Both the position numbers and the translations under genes were made by a program. This document shows positions 23,821 to 35,084 of a stretch of DNA of 64,000 nucleotides, in pieces. Within the stretch, counting starts at the first letter, position 1. Every line of letters begins with the position of its first letter. The DNA comes from Gnetum montanum. Lineage: Eukaryota > Streptophyta > Gnetopsida > Gnetales > Gnetaceae. The notes under the pieces were generated by a model. It saw only the letters and a list, made by a program, of their open reading frames with translations. It did not search any database and had not been told where the DNA came from. Location: contig MNCI01029312.1 in NCBI GenBank assembly GCA_015680685.1, positions 56,792 to 120,791 on the forward strand, written 5' to 3'.

Positions 23821-25965
23821 CGTCTACAGGAGTGGTTTGAGAGACATTGATAAATAATTTCAAAACACCACAGTAAACATGGCACCAACATCACTTATCA
23901 GTGCTAGATCAAGTGTCATTCCACCATGTTATAAATAGTGGTATTCTAAGGAAAAAGTATGTAGATAATCCTAGGGAGATTAAATGCAAGTAGGGAAGAT
24001 GAAATGTAAATAGTGTATCATGATGCAAGATGCAAAGTTAGCATGGTTGACAATGACCATGGCATGAAGTGGCTTGCCCTTAGAACGTTGACCTCTTATT
24101 GAAGTGCTTATGAGAGAGTTAAGGTATGGACTCAAGGTTGGGTCAGTTGTGAAATTGCAGCCTTGTCAATTTACTTGTGGATGTGCTTTTTCCCATTTTT
24201 TTTTGTTTTTTGTTTTTTCTTACATTTTCTCTTGCTTCTTTGCTTTGTCACAAGGAAAACCTTCATTAGGTTCTACATATTGCAAAATATTAGCTACAAG
24301 GTGTTGGCCATTGAGTGGACTACATGCCACAAGATAGGCTTTGCTTTGACACAACCACATCATGCCTCTAGAATAGGTGTTTCCTCCCTAGGATGAGTTG
24401 CATTACATTTGCTTGGGCTTTGACCCACCAATAGAGGCTCCCCATGAGATGAGTTGTGTTACATCTACCTTGTGTTCTATGGTTAATGTGAAGAGAATGT
24501 CATATGTGTCATAGTGCATATGCATCAAAGTGATGTGCAATTATGAATTTGTGGGGGATGAGAGGCCATTGGGATGAAGGAGTGGATGTGCATAGGCTGT
24601 AGAAAGATGAGGGACATGTGCACTCGTGAGTGGCTTAACTAGTCTAATTATGCACATTGGAGTGATGTGGTAACTTGTTGCTATTATGAGATGCATCTCT
24701 GCACAACTGCCTCTAAGGCTTTGTCCTGCGAACACAACTCTAAGATGACAAGAAAACCATATGACATAGCTTGCAAATGCAAATGCCAGATGTGAAGATG
24801 CTACAAGTGTTGGATGCAAAAGATGTTGTAAATGCATCAAATGCTGCACTAGTTGTAAGTGCTCAAGAAGCCAGTGAAAGTGCTAGGATGATGATGTTGT
24901 AAGTCCTTCAAATGCCACACCAATGGTAGGTGCTCCAAAATATCAGTGGAATGGTGGGAGGCAATGATGTTGCAAGTATGAAAACCTAGTTTACAATCCT
25001 AGAAGACTATGGAGTACTAGTTTATAATCCTAGTAGACTACTGTGTGCTAGTTTAATGTCATAGCAAACAAGCTATTGTGCCAATTTAACATCATGGCCC
25101 AAGGACGATTTGTGCCAGTTTATAGTCATAGCACATTGTTGCACTAGTTTATAGTGATAGAGAACTATTGCACTAGTTTATAGTCATAGTATATTGTCTA
25201 TGCCAATTTTTTGCATCATGGTAGATGAGTTCTTACCTTACTTATGTGAGCTACAATGCTACATATGTAGTCATGCTATGTGCCTACAAGATCCTACAAA
25301 AATCAACTAGAAAAATAACATCAAGTGGCACCTATAATAAATAGAGATAAAATGCACAAATGAAAGAAAAGAAATATGACGAGCAATAATTTTAGGCCAT
25401 TCTGGGTCACAACATTAGTTTAAGGCCATTTTGGGCTATCAAGTGTTGCTAGTTTTGGGCCATTTTTGGCCATCGCTAGTTTAAGGTCATTTCGGGCCAT
25501 CACAAAGGGGTTGATGGTTTAAGGCCATTTTGGGCCATACGTTGCTATTTTAAAGCCATGGTAGGCCATAGGTTGCTAGTTTAAAGCCATTCTGGCCATG
25601 GGCTAGTTTAAGGCCTTTTCAGGCCACATGTTTTTTTGTAGTTTTAGTTTTATGATTTTTATGTGTTTTCGATATTTTTCAAATGCAATGCATAAGCTAA
25701 GTCAATGAATGTGTAAACACAAAAAAATGTGTGAAAAAAATGAAATGTGTGATCTAAGTAAGTAGGCAAAATGTAAATGTGTAGGCTAGTGCAATGTAAA
25801 TAAAAGTAAAAAATGCATGACAAGTGGAGGCAAGGGGTAGGTAGGCACCTACCACATTTTTGGCCAAGGGAGTCCCTTGGTTAGGCAATTGTTTCCTAAT
25901 TTGGTTTGGATTAGGGAATGCATAGGTCCTAGGATCCTCTAGGAGGTTGTTGGCTTCAACCACTC
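23821..25965. other. 3' non-coding region of C, with two minisatellite clusters
   Basis: About 2.1 kb between the end of protease and the polypurine tract. It aligns with 35085-36870 of N. Two clusters of the shared minisatellite lie at about 24985-25215 (units like CTAGTTTATAGTCATAG) and 25390-25640 (units like TTTAAGGCCATTTTGGGCCAT). A segment near 24780-24960 has repeats of GATGCAAAAGATGTTG. The open frames are AT-rich and not conserved in N. No gene is seen. Confidence 0.55.
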
Positions 25966-25969
25966 ATTC

Positions 25970-26900
25970 GGGTGTGTTAACCTTATGCATTGCATTGGTT
26001 ACCACAAATGCATCACCAAGAAACTTTACTTTTGACACTTGCTCCATGTCTATGTTGTGGATAGCCAGAGAGGAGGCATTATCATGATGGATGATAACTT
26101 GACCACCTTCATATGAAAGATGAAAGTTTTAGTAGATGGGAGAGGAGATGGCCCATAGTTAAGCTAGCCAAGGCCTGTTCAAGATTAGGTTGAAGCCTAG
26201 CATATCCTCTATGATAATGAAATCTATGCTAGCAGGGAATATATCTCCTACCATGAAGGCTACATTGATTGTACCCCTGATAATGATGTGTGATCTATTG
26301 AAGGATTTTAGACATGTGATTTTTGTTGGCTTGATTTTGTCTACTAGGCCTAGCTTGTCAATGATGGAGTACAAGACTACATTTTTTGCTACACCATCAT
26401 CAACATGCACCCTATAGATCTTGCACTATCCAACATGTATGCTAATGCACTATGGAGCTATAGTGGCCTCTTCTTATTTTGGGTTGACCTTAACTACATC
26501 ATTATAAATTACTAGTGATGTTGAACCTAATTCCTGTGATGCAGGGGATAACATTATTGCACAGATGGTGTTCTCATTTGCAAGGATGTCCTCTGTAATA
26601 GGAATGGAGACCAACATCTAAGCCAATGCTTGCTAGTGAGTAGGTGAGGTCATGGCTAGGTCATACAAGTTCAATGTTGTGTTCTTTTACTTGAGCATTT
26701 GTTTCACCTCGCATAGTGTAGCTACAAAGTCCTTGTCGTCAACCATTGTGTTGGCCATGGCTTCCTTCATGCAGCTTGAGAGACGAATCTCTTGCAGAGG
26801 GGACTTGGGCTTAGGTTGCTTAGCTTGCTTGGGGGTAGGGGTCCTAGTGTTTAGTTGTTTCTTGTTGGTTATGGCCTTTTCTTTGGCCATGGGGGTTGCA
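25970..26900 (-). pseudogene. Aspartic protease of element C
   Basis: The frame continues from gag. On the - strand, near 26410, the active-site block reads MHVDDGVAKNVVLYSIIDKL, followed by KPTKITCLKSF, RGTINVAFM and LGFNLILNRPWLA. This is the DxG-type active site and the ILGRPW flap of Ty3/gypsy proteases (here with N for G). It cleaves the gag polyprotein in the particle. The gene is nearly identical in layout to N (36981-37787), and most of the frame survives with a few stops. There is no RT downstream, only non-coding sequence. Confidence 0.75.
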
Positions 26901-28609
26901 AGGTGCTCATTTTTCCTCTTGTGTTGTCATTTGGCATGCCTAACTAGGTTGCTAGTGGGGTTGGCCCTTGAAGGAGGAGAGACCTAGATGTTACCCACTA
27001 TTGATCTTTGGGTAGGTGAGGGGCCATCACATTGTGACATCCTTATGACAAATAGTGATTTAGGAGTTCTCGTAGGGCCAACTTGTTGTGGCATCTTGAT
27101 GATGAAAGGTTGCTTAGCAGTTGTTGTTACTGCATCATGCCAGTTTAACATCTTAGCAGATGGTTGGTTTGGTTGTCAGTTTAATATCTTAGCCAACAAT
27201 TGCTATGGGATATTGACCATAAAGGGTGTTGTGGGTGCCCAAGGTGGCACTTTGACAACAAAATGGGACCTCTTTCTTATGGAGGCCAAGGGAATCCTTG
27301 CCTTGTTGGGAGGCACATAGATCACAAAAGGTAGTTGCATAGGTTTAGACTTGCCACATATGTTGATGGAGTTTATGATGTTGGCAACATCATCTATGTT
27401 GGATTGACTCAATGCATCGAGCACTATTTGGCCCCATTTTATCATTCTTTGTAGGTCATCCTACAAAGAAAAATAATTGTTTGTACTATGATAAGACATC
27501 TAGTAGTAATGATAGTATTGGTTTAGCTTGAAGTGTTGTGGGACTAGGGGCTCATTTGGTACTGCTGAGGTGGAGTTCCTTAGTAGTTCATAGTACCTAT
27601 TATGTTTTTGGTAGGAAATCTCCAATACATGTTTGTATTAGATTTGCTCGACTTTTAGGAGTTGCATCAATAGTTTAGAGGGTTCCATCATTAGTGGTGT
27701 ATAATTTGAGTGATCCTTATGCTCAAAGTTGGACCTTAGGGTAGCCCCTACTAAAGTAGGTGATTTGGTGCCAGAGTTGGAAACTTTATGAGATAGGGCC
27801 TTGGGCTGCTTAGCTGTTAGGCCTTGGTTGGTTGCTTTTGTGCTTATGGCCACTATTTTCACTATTACGTTTTGCTTGGGCACATGTTGGTTTCTGTAGG
27901 CCATGTAGGCTGAGTCATTGCTAGCTTGCGCTACCTCCTATATGCCCTTCATTTGGGCAAAGGCTTGGCTAAGAGACTTTGGGGCTAGGTAATATAGTTT
28001 GGACTTGATGAAGTCATTCACTACACCCTTGAAGATGGCCAGTAGGTGCATCTCTACTAGGGGTTCATGAATTTTACTCAATACACTGTTCCAACATTGG
28101 AGGAATTTTGGCATGGGCTCTAGGGGCCCTTGCTTGACTTGTATGAGCTGGTTGAGGGTTGCTTTAGGCTTTAGACTATACCTAAAGCATGTCACAAACT
28201 TGCTTATGAGATCCTTCAAAGAAGAGATTGAGGCCTTGGGTAGTGCACAATACCAATATAAGGTTTTTCTAGTGAGTGAAATGCGGAATATGTGCATGAT
28301 GACGTGTGGACAGGATTGAAGGAGCAAGCACTCAAATTGAAATGTGACCAAGTGTGCATTGGGGTTTCCTTCAACATTATACTTGGTGAGTTGAAGCAGT
28401 GAGAACCTAGTTGAGAGAGTCAAGGGTGGGACCGTAGGACTTATGGGGTCATCTTGGTAAAAGTCCACCACCTTGATGATTTCAAAGAGGTAGCTTTGAG
28501 TCAGTTGTTCTCCTACATCAAACTTTAGATTAGTTGGAATGCCTAATCCAAGCTTGGGGATGTGCTAACTAGTTGCATTGGGCAGGCTTATGTTGGTTGT
28601 ATGGTGTAG

Positions 28610-28614
28610 GGTTA
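28610..28614. repeat. Target-site duplication of solo LTR S, left copy (GGTTA)
   Basis: GGTTA precedes TGAAACACCAC. GGTTG follows the LTR end at 30342-30346. The single difference is a transition. Confidence 0.6.
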
Positions 28615-30341
28615 TGAAACACCACTAATTTCGGCCTAAAACTTTGAAACACTTTGAAACGAGAACAACTTAGGCCCTTTTGAGCTTTCAAGAGGCAAAA
28701 ATTTGACTAAGGCATTGAGCTCACGCCTAGCTTCTCAAGCTAGCTTGCTCACGCTAGCTTGCCCTTAGCGTAAGTAACTCCAATGACTTCAAAATCAAGT
28801 CAAAAATGGTCCAAACTTAGGGTGCAAGCCATATGCAAGGGTCACTATTCCCTACTTCAGTTTTAGCATTCGGGAGTTTAGATTTTGGGTCAAGTTGTAC
28901 AAATTTTCTCACTCACGCTAATGGTCACGTTGAGGCCACGCTGGCAGCATGAGTACAACATGAGCAACTGTGAGAGCCTCGAAACTAAGTTGAAATGATT
29001 TGATTTCAAGGGTGCAAGTCATCCTCAGGGTTCATTATTGACAATTTCAAGTTCCAACCTTCAGAATTTCAGATTTCAGGTCCAAAATTGCAAGTTTTTG
29101 TAGCTTACGTTGATGGTCATGTTGAGCTCATGTTGGCAGCGTGAGTCCATCATGAGCTACCAAAAGTGGTCTAAAATAAGGCATATCCAAGCTCAATTTT
29201 TAACTTGGAGATCACTCTCAAGGTCAACCATAGTCAGGAAATTGTTGTACTCAAGAAACAAGCTTCAAAAATCAAAATTTTTTGTGAAATATGTCATTTT
29301 TAGCTCACTCACACTAAGGTCACACTAACAGCATGAGTGCAGCGTGAGTACTGGTTACGCCCGGTCAAAAGCATGCCAAACACATGTTGAGGACATGCCA
29401 AGACAAAATAAACTCACGTTGGGAGCCCTAGTAAAACAAAGATGCCTCAAAAATCCACAAAACCACTCAAATTGACATCCTACAGTAGTTAATTCAAGGA
29501 TCGAGAAGTTTCAGGCTAGCCGGAATCAATCTCTCTTGTTGTACATTTTCATTGTAAATTTTCATCATCTGTGAGCTTGTCAAGCTCTTCCACTCCAAAT
29601 TGTATCTGCTTCCATGGGTGTAAGCTAGCTTGCGTAAGCCAATACACATTGTAAGATACAGTGCATCCAATCAAGAATGTAGCCCACGTACACATGCCTA
29701 ATTGACATGTAGTTGTCCATCTAACACCTGTCACACGATTTGTTTTTCTCTCCTTTCTTAGCCATTGATCCATATATGAGGTCCATACTTGAGCCTAGCC
29801 AAACCTTATAAATACCCCATCCATTCACATAAATGGGGTTGGAAATTTTAAAGGTTGACAGCTTAGGAAACACTGACTGACAACTTTTGGACGCTTGAGC
29901 GCACCTGACTCCTAGCATCCAAGCACCTGCAAGTATATTAGCACTTGACTTTCCATCCACATGCATAGCTATGCTTTGACCGATGCACATTCATTCTAAT
30001 TAATACAATATAGTTCATTTTTCCTTCCATTATACTATTTACTTAGTTTTAAATTTAGTTTACGCTTTGTTTACAATACCAGTTCTGTATACGCTCTATT
30101 TGCATTTCGTGCGTCACTATTTACATTTCGAACATCAGTTACGATAACCCCAACGTAAGCCATAGCATACATTTAGGGAAGTCCTTGGTTGATTTTCATG
30201 TAGACCATCCAAGGCACTCTGCCTTCATTTTCTTTTCCAGCTTGCCCTCACACGAAGGCAGGTTCAGCTATGTCTGTCCGACGATCTTTCGGTGTTCATT
30301 TTTTCCCTTCCAACCTTACACCAATGATATTGGTCAGTACA
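28615..30341 (+). mobile_element. Solo LTR S (1.73 kb), + orientation, inserted in gag of C
   Basis: S begins TGAAACACCACTAATTT, the same terminus as the other LTRs but on the + strand, and ends GGTCAGTACA, like the ATTGGTCACTACA-type end of B's LTR. It interrupts the alignment of C gag with N gag exactly between 28614 and 30342. The left half has repeats built on CTCACGCTAGC, GGTCACGTTGAG and CAGCGTGAG (28735-28970, 29105-29160, 29300-29420). The right half has a promoter. A single LTR flanked by a duplication is the usual product of recombination between two LTRs. Confidence 0.7.
29817..29824 (+). promoter_or_regulatory. TATA box of solo LTR S
   Basis: TATAAATA in the context CCTTATAAATACCCC lies about 525 bp before the LTR end. 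It is followed some 35 bp later by a normal-looking start region. It faces opposite to gag of C, so a transcript would be antisense to the N-terminal gag of C. Confidence 0.55.
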
Positions 30342-31054
30342 GGTTGGATTGTTGGTTGCTAATTTTTCTAGTTTAACATCATAGAAGATGATCATTGCTA
30401 GTTTAACATCGTAGTAGATGAGTTTAGTTGATGTGTTGGTTGAGGGATGGGCACGGTGACCAAGGTGGACCACACACAAGTGGGTTGGATGAACATTGTG
30501 AGCACCAATGAGACAAGTGGGATGTAGGATGCTTTAATTTTTTAGGGCTAGGAGGTGGCCCCTATGTGAGCATAGGGTTGGGAAAATGTTATGGTTGCTT
30601 ACAAGGAAGGATGAATTAGCATGGTTACCATCTTGGAGAGGATGGGTGGACTGAACCAAGGAGGGGTCATACTAAGAAGTAATTGTTAAATGATAGTGTA
30701 GAGGAGGCTCTTGTATTTGGAGTCATCCTTGAACTCATCGTCTTCCTCCTGTGAGGCTTCCTTGTAGGTTGTCCCTCCATCATGCTCATTTTCATGAATG
30801 AGTTAGGACAAAAACTGGTGGTAGGACTTCATGAGTGGGATTATGTCAAACAAGGAGGGGTTGTACTTCCATCTATCTTGATGGACTCATTCATAGTCCT
30901 ATTTTGCCTCCAAGTCAAGGCAATCCATTGGTAATCCTACTTGGATTTTGGCACAAATAAAATTGTATTGTTTGTGGCTTAGCATAGCATGCTTTGGGTG
31001 GATTGTGATGTCAAATGTATTAGAAACTAACTTGGAAGGTTGATTTGGATTCAT

Positions 31055-31568
31055 GTTCATAAATCAGGTTGTGAGAATTACTATTTGCAAAAAAGATGGC
31101 TAACTCTAAAAACCATAGAAAAATGACTAAGTCTATCAATAGCAGAAAAATGGCTAAGTATAAAAATGTAAAAAAATGACTAAGTGTAAAAGTGTAGAAA
31201 AATGGCTAAGTATCAAAACTTCAAAAAACTGACTAAGTGTAAAACTATAGAAAATTGGCTAAGTATGAAATTGAAAAAATTTGGCTAACTATGAAAATGC
31301 AAAAAAAATGTTGAGTATCGTAATGTAGAAAATATGTTAATTGTGAAAGCTGCTAAAAATGGCTAACTCTAGTGCTATGCTCACTACAATAGAGTTGGCT
31401 ACGCTCTCTATGTTGAGAGTCAGCTACACTCTCTCAAGCACCTAGAATTTTGGTTAAGTGCCAAAACTACACTTTGGCTTTTGTCCATAGGGTTCTAGGG
31501 GAATTGACGATGGGGTCCAATCTACACCAACAGTGGTGGAGAAAGTATGTAATGTAGAAGGAAATGGC
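31055..31568. repeat. 5' leader of C, with a roughly 30-bp minisatellite
   Basis: Between the primer site and the gag ATG, from about 31090 to 31380, about nine diverged units of the type AAAAATGGCTAAGTATAAAA recur at roughly 30-bp spacing. N has a cleaner 38-bp array in the same place. No gene is seen. Confidence 0.7.
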
Positions 31569-31587
31569 AAGGCCTTCCTAGCATCAA
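31569..31587 (-). other. Candidate primer-binding site of C
   Basis: The - strand reads TGATGCTAGGAAGGCCTT a few bases downstream of the 5' LTR end. It matches the better-kept site TGGTGCTAGAAGGAGGGCC in N. I could not assign a tRNA. Confidence 0.5.
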
Positions 31588-31590
31588 AAC

Positions 31591-33053
31591 TATAACGACT
31601 AAAAATGTCAGTGGCTAGAACACTGAGGAGTTCGCAAGAGCTAGCCCCAACCCCACCTTTGTGGGAGGGACTTGCTGGAAAATGGAGGAAGAGTGCTTTG
31701 GATGGTCTTGTTGATCAAACAGGGAATTTGCCAACTACAACTGGGGTATTGGATGCAACCAAGAGTGGCATGGTTAGCCAAAAATGAAAATGCAAATAAT
31801 GTGAAATTGTGCTAAGTGTCAAAGTGGTGTTTCACAATGCTAAGTGTAGAGTGTAGCCATGGAATGGATGTGAGCGTAGCTAAGGGTTTCAACTGAAACG
31901 AGGATGTTAACCTATAGAGACTATAGCCCAAGCATAGTACAACATAAAAACATGTGAAAGAATATGAAAAAATGCAAGAACAGTGTAAGAAAATGCTAGA
32001 AAAAAGAGAGAGAAATGGAACATCACCCCAAATGAAAGCGTAGTTAACTCCACAATGGTCTCAAAAGGTAGACAGTGTACAACAGGCATAGTGGGAGCAT
32101 AGTCATAGTCTCGATGGTGTTGGCCTATGAAGTCTAGTGCTCATCATGATGAACAATTCCTACTAGGTTGGTCACTACAATGTACCATGCAGTGTTTTGT
32201 AGAGCTGAAATAGGGTCACCGTGTACTATGTGGTGTAGCACTACAATGAGGCCATGGTGTACCGTGTGGTGCTGGGATGCAACGGGGTCACGGTGTACTG
32301 TGTGATGTAAGGCTACAATGGGGCCATGATGTATCATGCAGTGTAATTATACCTCTTTGTCGGTGTGGTGTGGTCTGGGTCTCATTCAGCCATGAAGCTA
32401 AATGCCAAGATGCCAAAATGTCAAATTCTAAATGAATGTGCCAACTACCAACCCATAAAACATTGGGGATCCAAGGGCATTTATAGAGCTAGGATTACCC
32501 CAAAATGCGGATTGGGTACCACATGGTAGTGTGGTAGGTGGGACTATGAGAAAAATTCATAAAATTTCTAAGTTTGGAGGTGACTAGAAAAAGTTCAAAA
32601 AAATTTCTAACTCGAGTTACTACAGTCACTACCCTCTAGAGCATAGTCTTGAAAATTAGAAAAAAATTGCATAACTAGTGTTCCATGATGGCTATGCTCT
32701 AGAGTGTAGTAGGGGCAATGGGAGCATAGCACAACACTTGGAAAAATTTTTGCAGCTTGTGTCATTATTCTGATACTTAGAAAAAATCTTACAAAATTAG
32801 CTTTGGGTGTGTTGGCTATGCTAGCTACACTCTAGAGCATAGCAAGGGCAATGGGAGTATAGCACAACACTTAGAAAACTTTTGAAAATCTGGTAGTTGG
32901 AGGTGACTACACTCTCCACTGGGCCAACTATGCTCTAGTGCAGTGAAGAGCATAGTCCTAGCACTTAGAAAAATTTGTGGAAAGTGTTATTGTTTTGAAA
33001 CTTGGCCAAATGTGTATTCAAGAAGTTGTTTCCCAAATTTTTGTGGTGTTTCA
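31591..33053 (-). repeat. 5' LTR of element C
   Basis: Pair of 22346-23801. Differences between the two are mostly transitions. It carries the same ACTTAGAAAAATTTT repeats and CTAGAGCATAG words (32630-32950). TATA candidate at about 32478-32486. The right end GGTGTTTCA abuts CTACC and the integrase sequence of B. Confidence 0.85.
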
Positions 33054-33944
33054 CTACCATCTACAACTCCTTATTCTACTTGTCATTGATGAATTTGGTC
33101 AAGGCTACTTGAGTTCATGGCACCTACAATTCAAGAGGTAAAACTACTTTAGTATCATAAAAAGCTATAAGGGGTCATATCGATTGTCATGCTATAAGTT
33201 GTTCTATATGCCCATAATGCATGGACAATTTGCTCATTACACTTGCATTTGCTATTGTTGAGCATATTTTTGAGTAAGTTAATGATGGTCTTGTTACTTG
33301 CTTCTACTTGTCCATTGGCTTGAGGGTAATAGGATGATGGTAAAGAATTCTTAATTCCTAGGTTGTGAAAAAAATATTTTGTTTCATGGCTACTAAATTA
33401 TGGTCCATTACTTGTAACTATTATCATGGATATGCCAAAACAAGCTACAATGTTATCTAGGATGAATTTGCAGACTTGTTTGGATGTAGTCTTCCTTAGG
33501 GGAATAGACTCAACCAACTTTATAAATTATTTGGTTGTAGTGATGATGAAGCTATGACCTGCCCTACTAAAGACTTAGGCATTATAGGTCCAATGATATC
33601 TAACCTCCATCATTGAAACGGCCATGTGATCTGAGTAGTATGCAACTCAGTTGATGATACATGTATAAGGTTGCTATATCTTTGTCATGTATCACAATGC
33701 TTAACTTTCTATAGGTAGTCATTTTTCATATGGGGCTAGTCATATGCTAACCATCTAATCTTAGCAACGATAGCTCTTAGTCCTATATGTCCCCCAGAAA
33801 TACCCTTATGAACCTCCTCTAGAATTGTTCTAGCTTTAGTTTTGCTTAAGCACTTTATGAGTATGTCATCATAGGATTGTCAACATAATGTGTTATCATC
33901 CATGATGGCATATTGCTTTGATTTCTTGCATAGAATGTCCTTTT
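33054..33944 (-). pseudogene. Integrase zinc finger and catalytic core of element B (second segment of pol)
   Basis: On the - strand the segment encodes, in order, KARTILEEVHKGISGGHIG (zinc-finger histidines, near 33850), KHCDT with the second cysteine lost to a stop, WRLDIIGPI (first catalytic Asp kept), VCKFILDNIVACFG, IVTSNGP where the second catalytic Asp has become Ser, SSYYPQANGQVEASNKTI (catalytic Glu kept) and HALWAYRTTYSMTI. This is the D,D-35-E integrase that inserts the cDNA. It starts at the N insertion point in the RNase H-integrase linker and stops at the C insertion point. Confidence 0.85.
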
Positions 33945-35064
33945 TGTAACGATAGAAAACATCGGTGGCTGAAAACACCAAGAGGTTTTTGGGCGCATAG
34001 CCTAACCCCAAATCCACGCGAGGGTTGTGCTAGATAAAACAGAAACAGGGTGCCCTAAATTGTTTGGTCGATCAGATAGGAACTTAATCGGTGTACAATA
34101 ACCCTTTTGCAAACAATAAAAGAAAATGGAATGTGCACAACAGTAGAAATGTGCTAAAGTGCATAATAGAGCAGTGAACACGATTTAATGCTTAATAATG
34201 CCAAATAAATGCTGTGATCAGCCAAAAAGAGAGTTTGAATAGAAAGATACACTTCCCTGCAAAAGGGTATAGGTATACAAAGTGTACAATAGGCACAGTA
34301 GGAGTAGAATCATAGCCTCGGTGGTGTCAGGTTGTGAAATCTGGTGCTCATTGTGATAAAATGTGCCTCCTGGGTCGGTGGTCACAGTATATCATATGAT
34401 GTAGTTATGTCTCTTTGTCGGTGTGGTGTGCTCTGGGTCTCATTCACCCATGAAGCTAAATTCCAAAATGTTAAAATGTCAAATGCCAAAATGGAAATGC
34501 CAACTACTTTTCTAGTGAAGAAAATTCAAGCCTCCCTCCCCTTTTTTCTCCTCTAAAAAAAAGGATCACAAAGGTATTTATAGGGCTAGGGTTAGTCCAA
34601 AATGTAGATCTGGTGCCACGTAGCAGTGTAGTAGGTAACAACATAGAACAACAAGTAACAGCACATAACAGTGCGTAACAACGTAGCGTAATAGGGCACT
34701 ATGCTACGCAATGCACTGTAGCAGGGTGCTACGCTGGCACTGTAGCAACGTGCTACACTGGCACTGTAGCAACGTGCTACACTAGCACTGTTGCAGGATG
34801 CTACGCTATGCTAGCACTATAGCAGGATGCTACACTAGCACTGTAGTAGGATACTACGCTAGCACTATAGCAAGGTGCTATGCTACGCTATGCTATTCAG
34901 TGAAGCAAAGTGCTACGCTAGCACTGTAGCAGGGTGCTACGCTACACACTATAGCAAGGTGCTATGCTATGCTACACTATGCAGCATAGCATCACGTAAC
35001 AGTGTGTAACACTTAGCCATATTTACAATTGCAATGCCGAGATCCAAAATTTTATGGTGTTTCA
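33945..35064 (-). repeat. 3' LTR of element N, with GTAGC/GCTAC array
   Basis: Starts TGTAACGATAGAAAACATCG and ends GGTGTTTCA. From about 34630 to 35010 it consists of short repeats of about 20-27 bp built from GCACTGTAGCAGGGTGCTACGCT, locally palindromic (GTAGC...GCTAC), preceded by GTAACAGC-type units. The other LTR has a shorter, differently arranged array at about 41500-41760, so the array changes in copy number. Confidence 0.85.
34573..34584 (-). promoter_or_regulatory. TATA box of the N LTR
   Basis: The - strand reads CCCTATAAATACC. The 5' LTR copy, which would drive the element, is at about 41434-41443 (GCTATATAAATACC). The conserved position next to CCTAGC is shared with C. Confidence 0.55.
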
Positions 35065-35084
35065 ATGGCCCCTCTTTGTTGACG
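35065..35084 (-). other. Polypurine tract of N
   Basis: The - strand reads AACAAAGAGGGGCCAT directly before TGAAACACC. This is the cleanest tract in the window. Confidence 0.7.

Larger units (their letters stand above)
26901..31054 (-). pseudogene. Gag of element C, split by solo LTR S
   Basis: On the - strand an ATG at 31054 (MNPNQPSKLVSNTF) starts an N-terminal region like that of N. S interrupts the gene at 28615-30341. The capsid domain lies at 28471-27938, with CALPKASISSLKDLISKFVT and KPKATLNQLIQVKQG, followed by a linker (MAYRNQHVPKQ, near 27900) and a region near 27445-27200. The frame from 28471 down into protease is constant. The N-terminal frame differs from it by one after removing S. 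Two minisatellite units that encode YDVKL lie at that junction (30347-30420). Gag forms the virus-like particle shell. Confidence 0.7.
22346..33053 (-). mobile_element. Element C: gag-protease-only LTR element (TR-GAG-like), - strand, inserted in B integrase
   Basis: C has paired LTRs of about 1.46 kb (22346-23801 and 31591-33053), the exact duplication CTACC, a primer-site candidate next to the 5' LTR and a polypurine tract next to the 3' LTR. Without solo LTR S it is about 9.0 kb. The interior encodes only gag and protease on the - strand, with no RT, RNase H or integrase. It is closely related to N, so this is a family trait and not a chance deletion. It presumably depended on pol from a B-like element. 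Confidence 0.85.

Noticed and set aside
24104-24396. Membrane-protein-like open frames rich in Phe and Cys
   Set aside because: They come from TTTTCTTT-rich non-coding sequence in the 3' region of C. The homologous region of N has no such frame.
27938-28471. Possible host gene, as the frame is 177 codons long
   Set aside because: The sequence has the capsid motif of retrotransposon gag and continues in frame into a protease. It belongs to element C.
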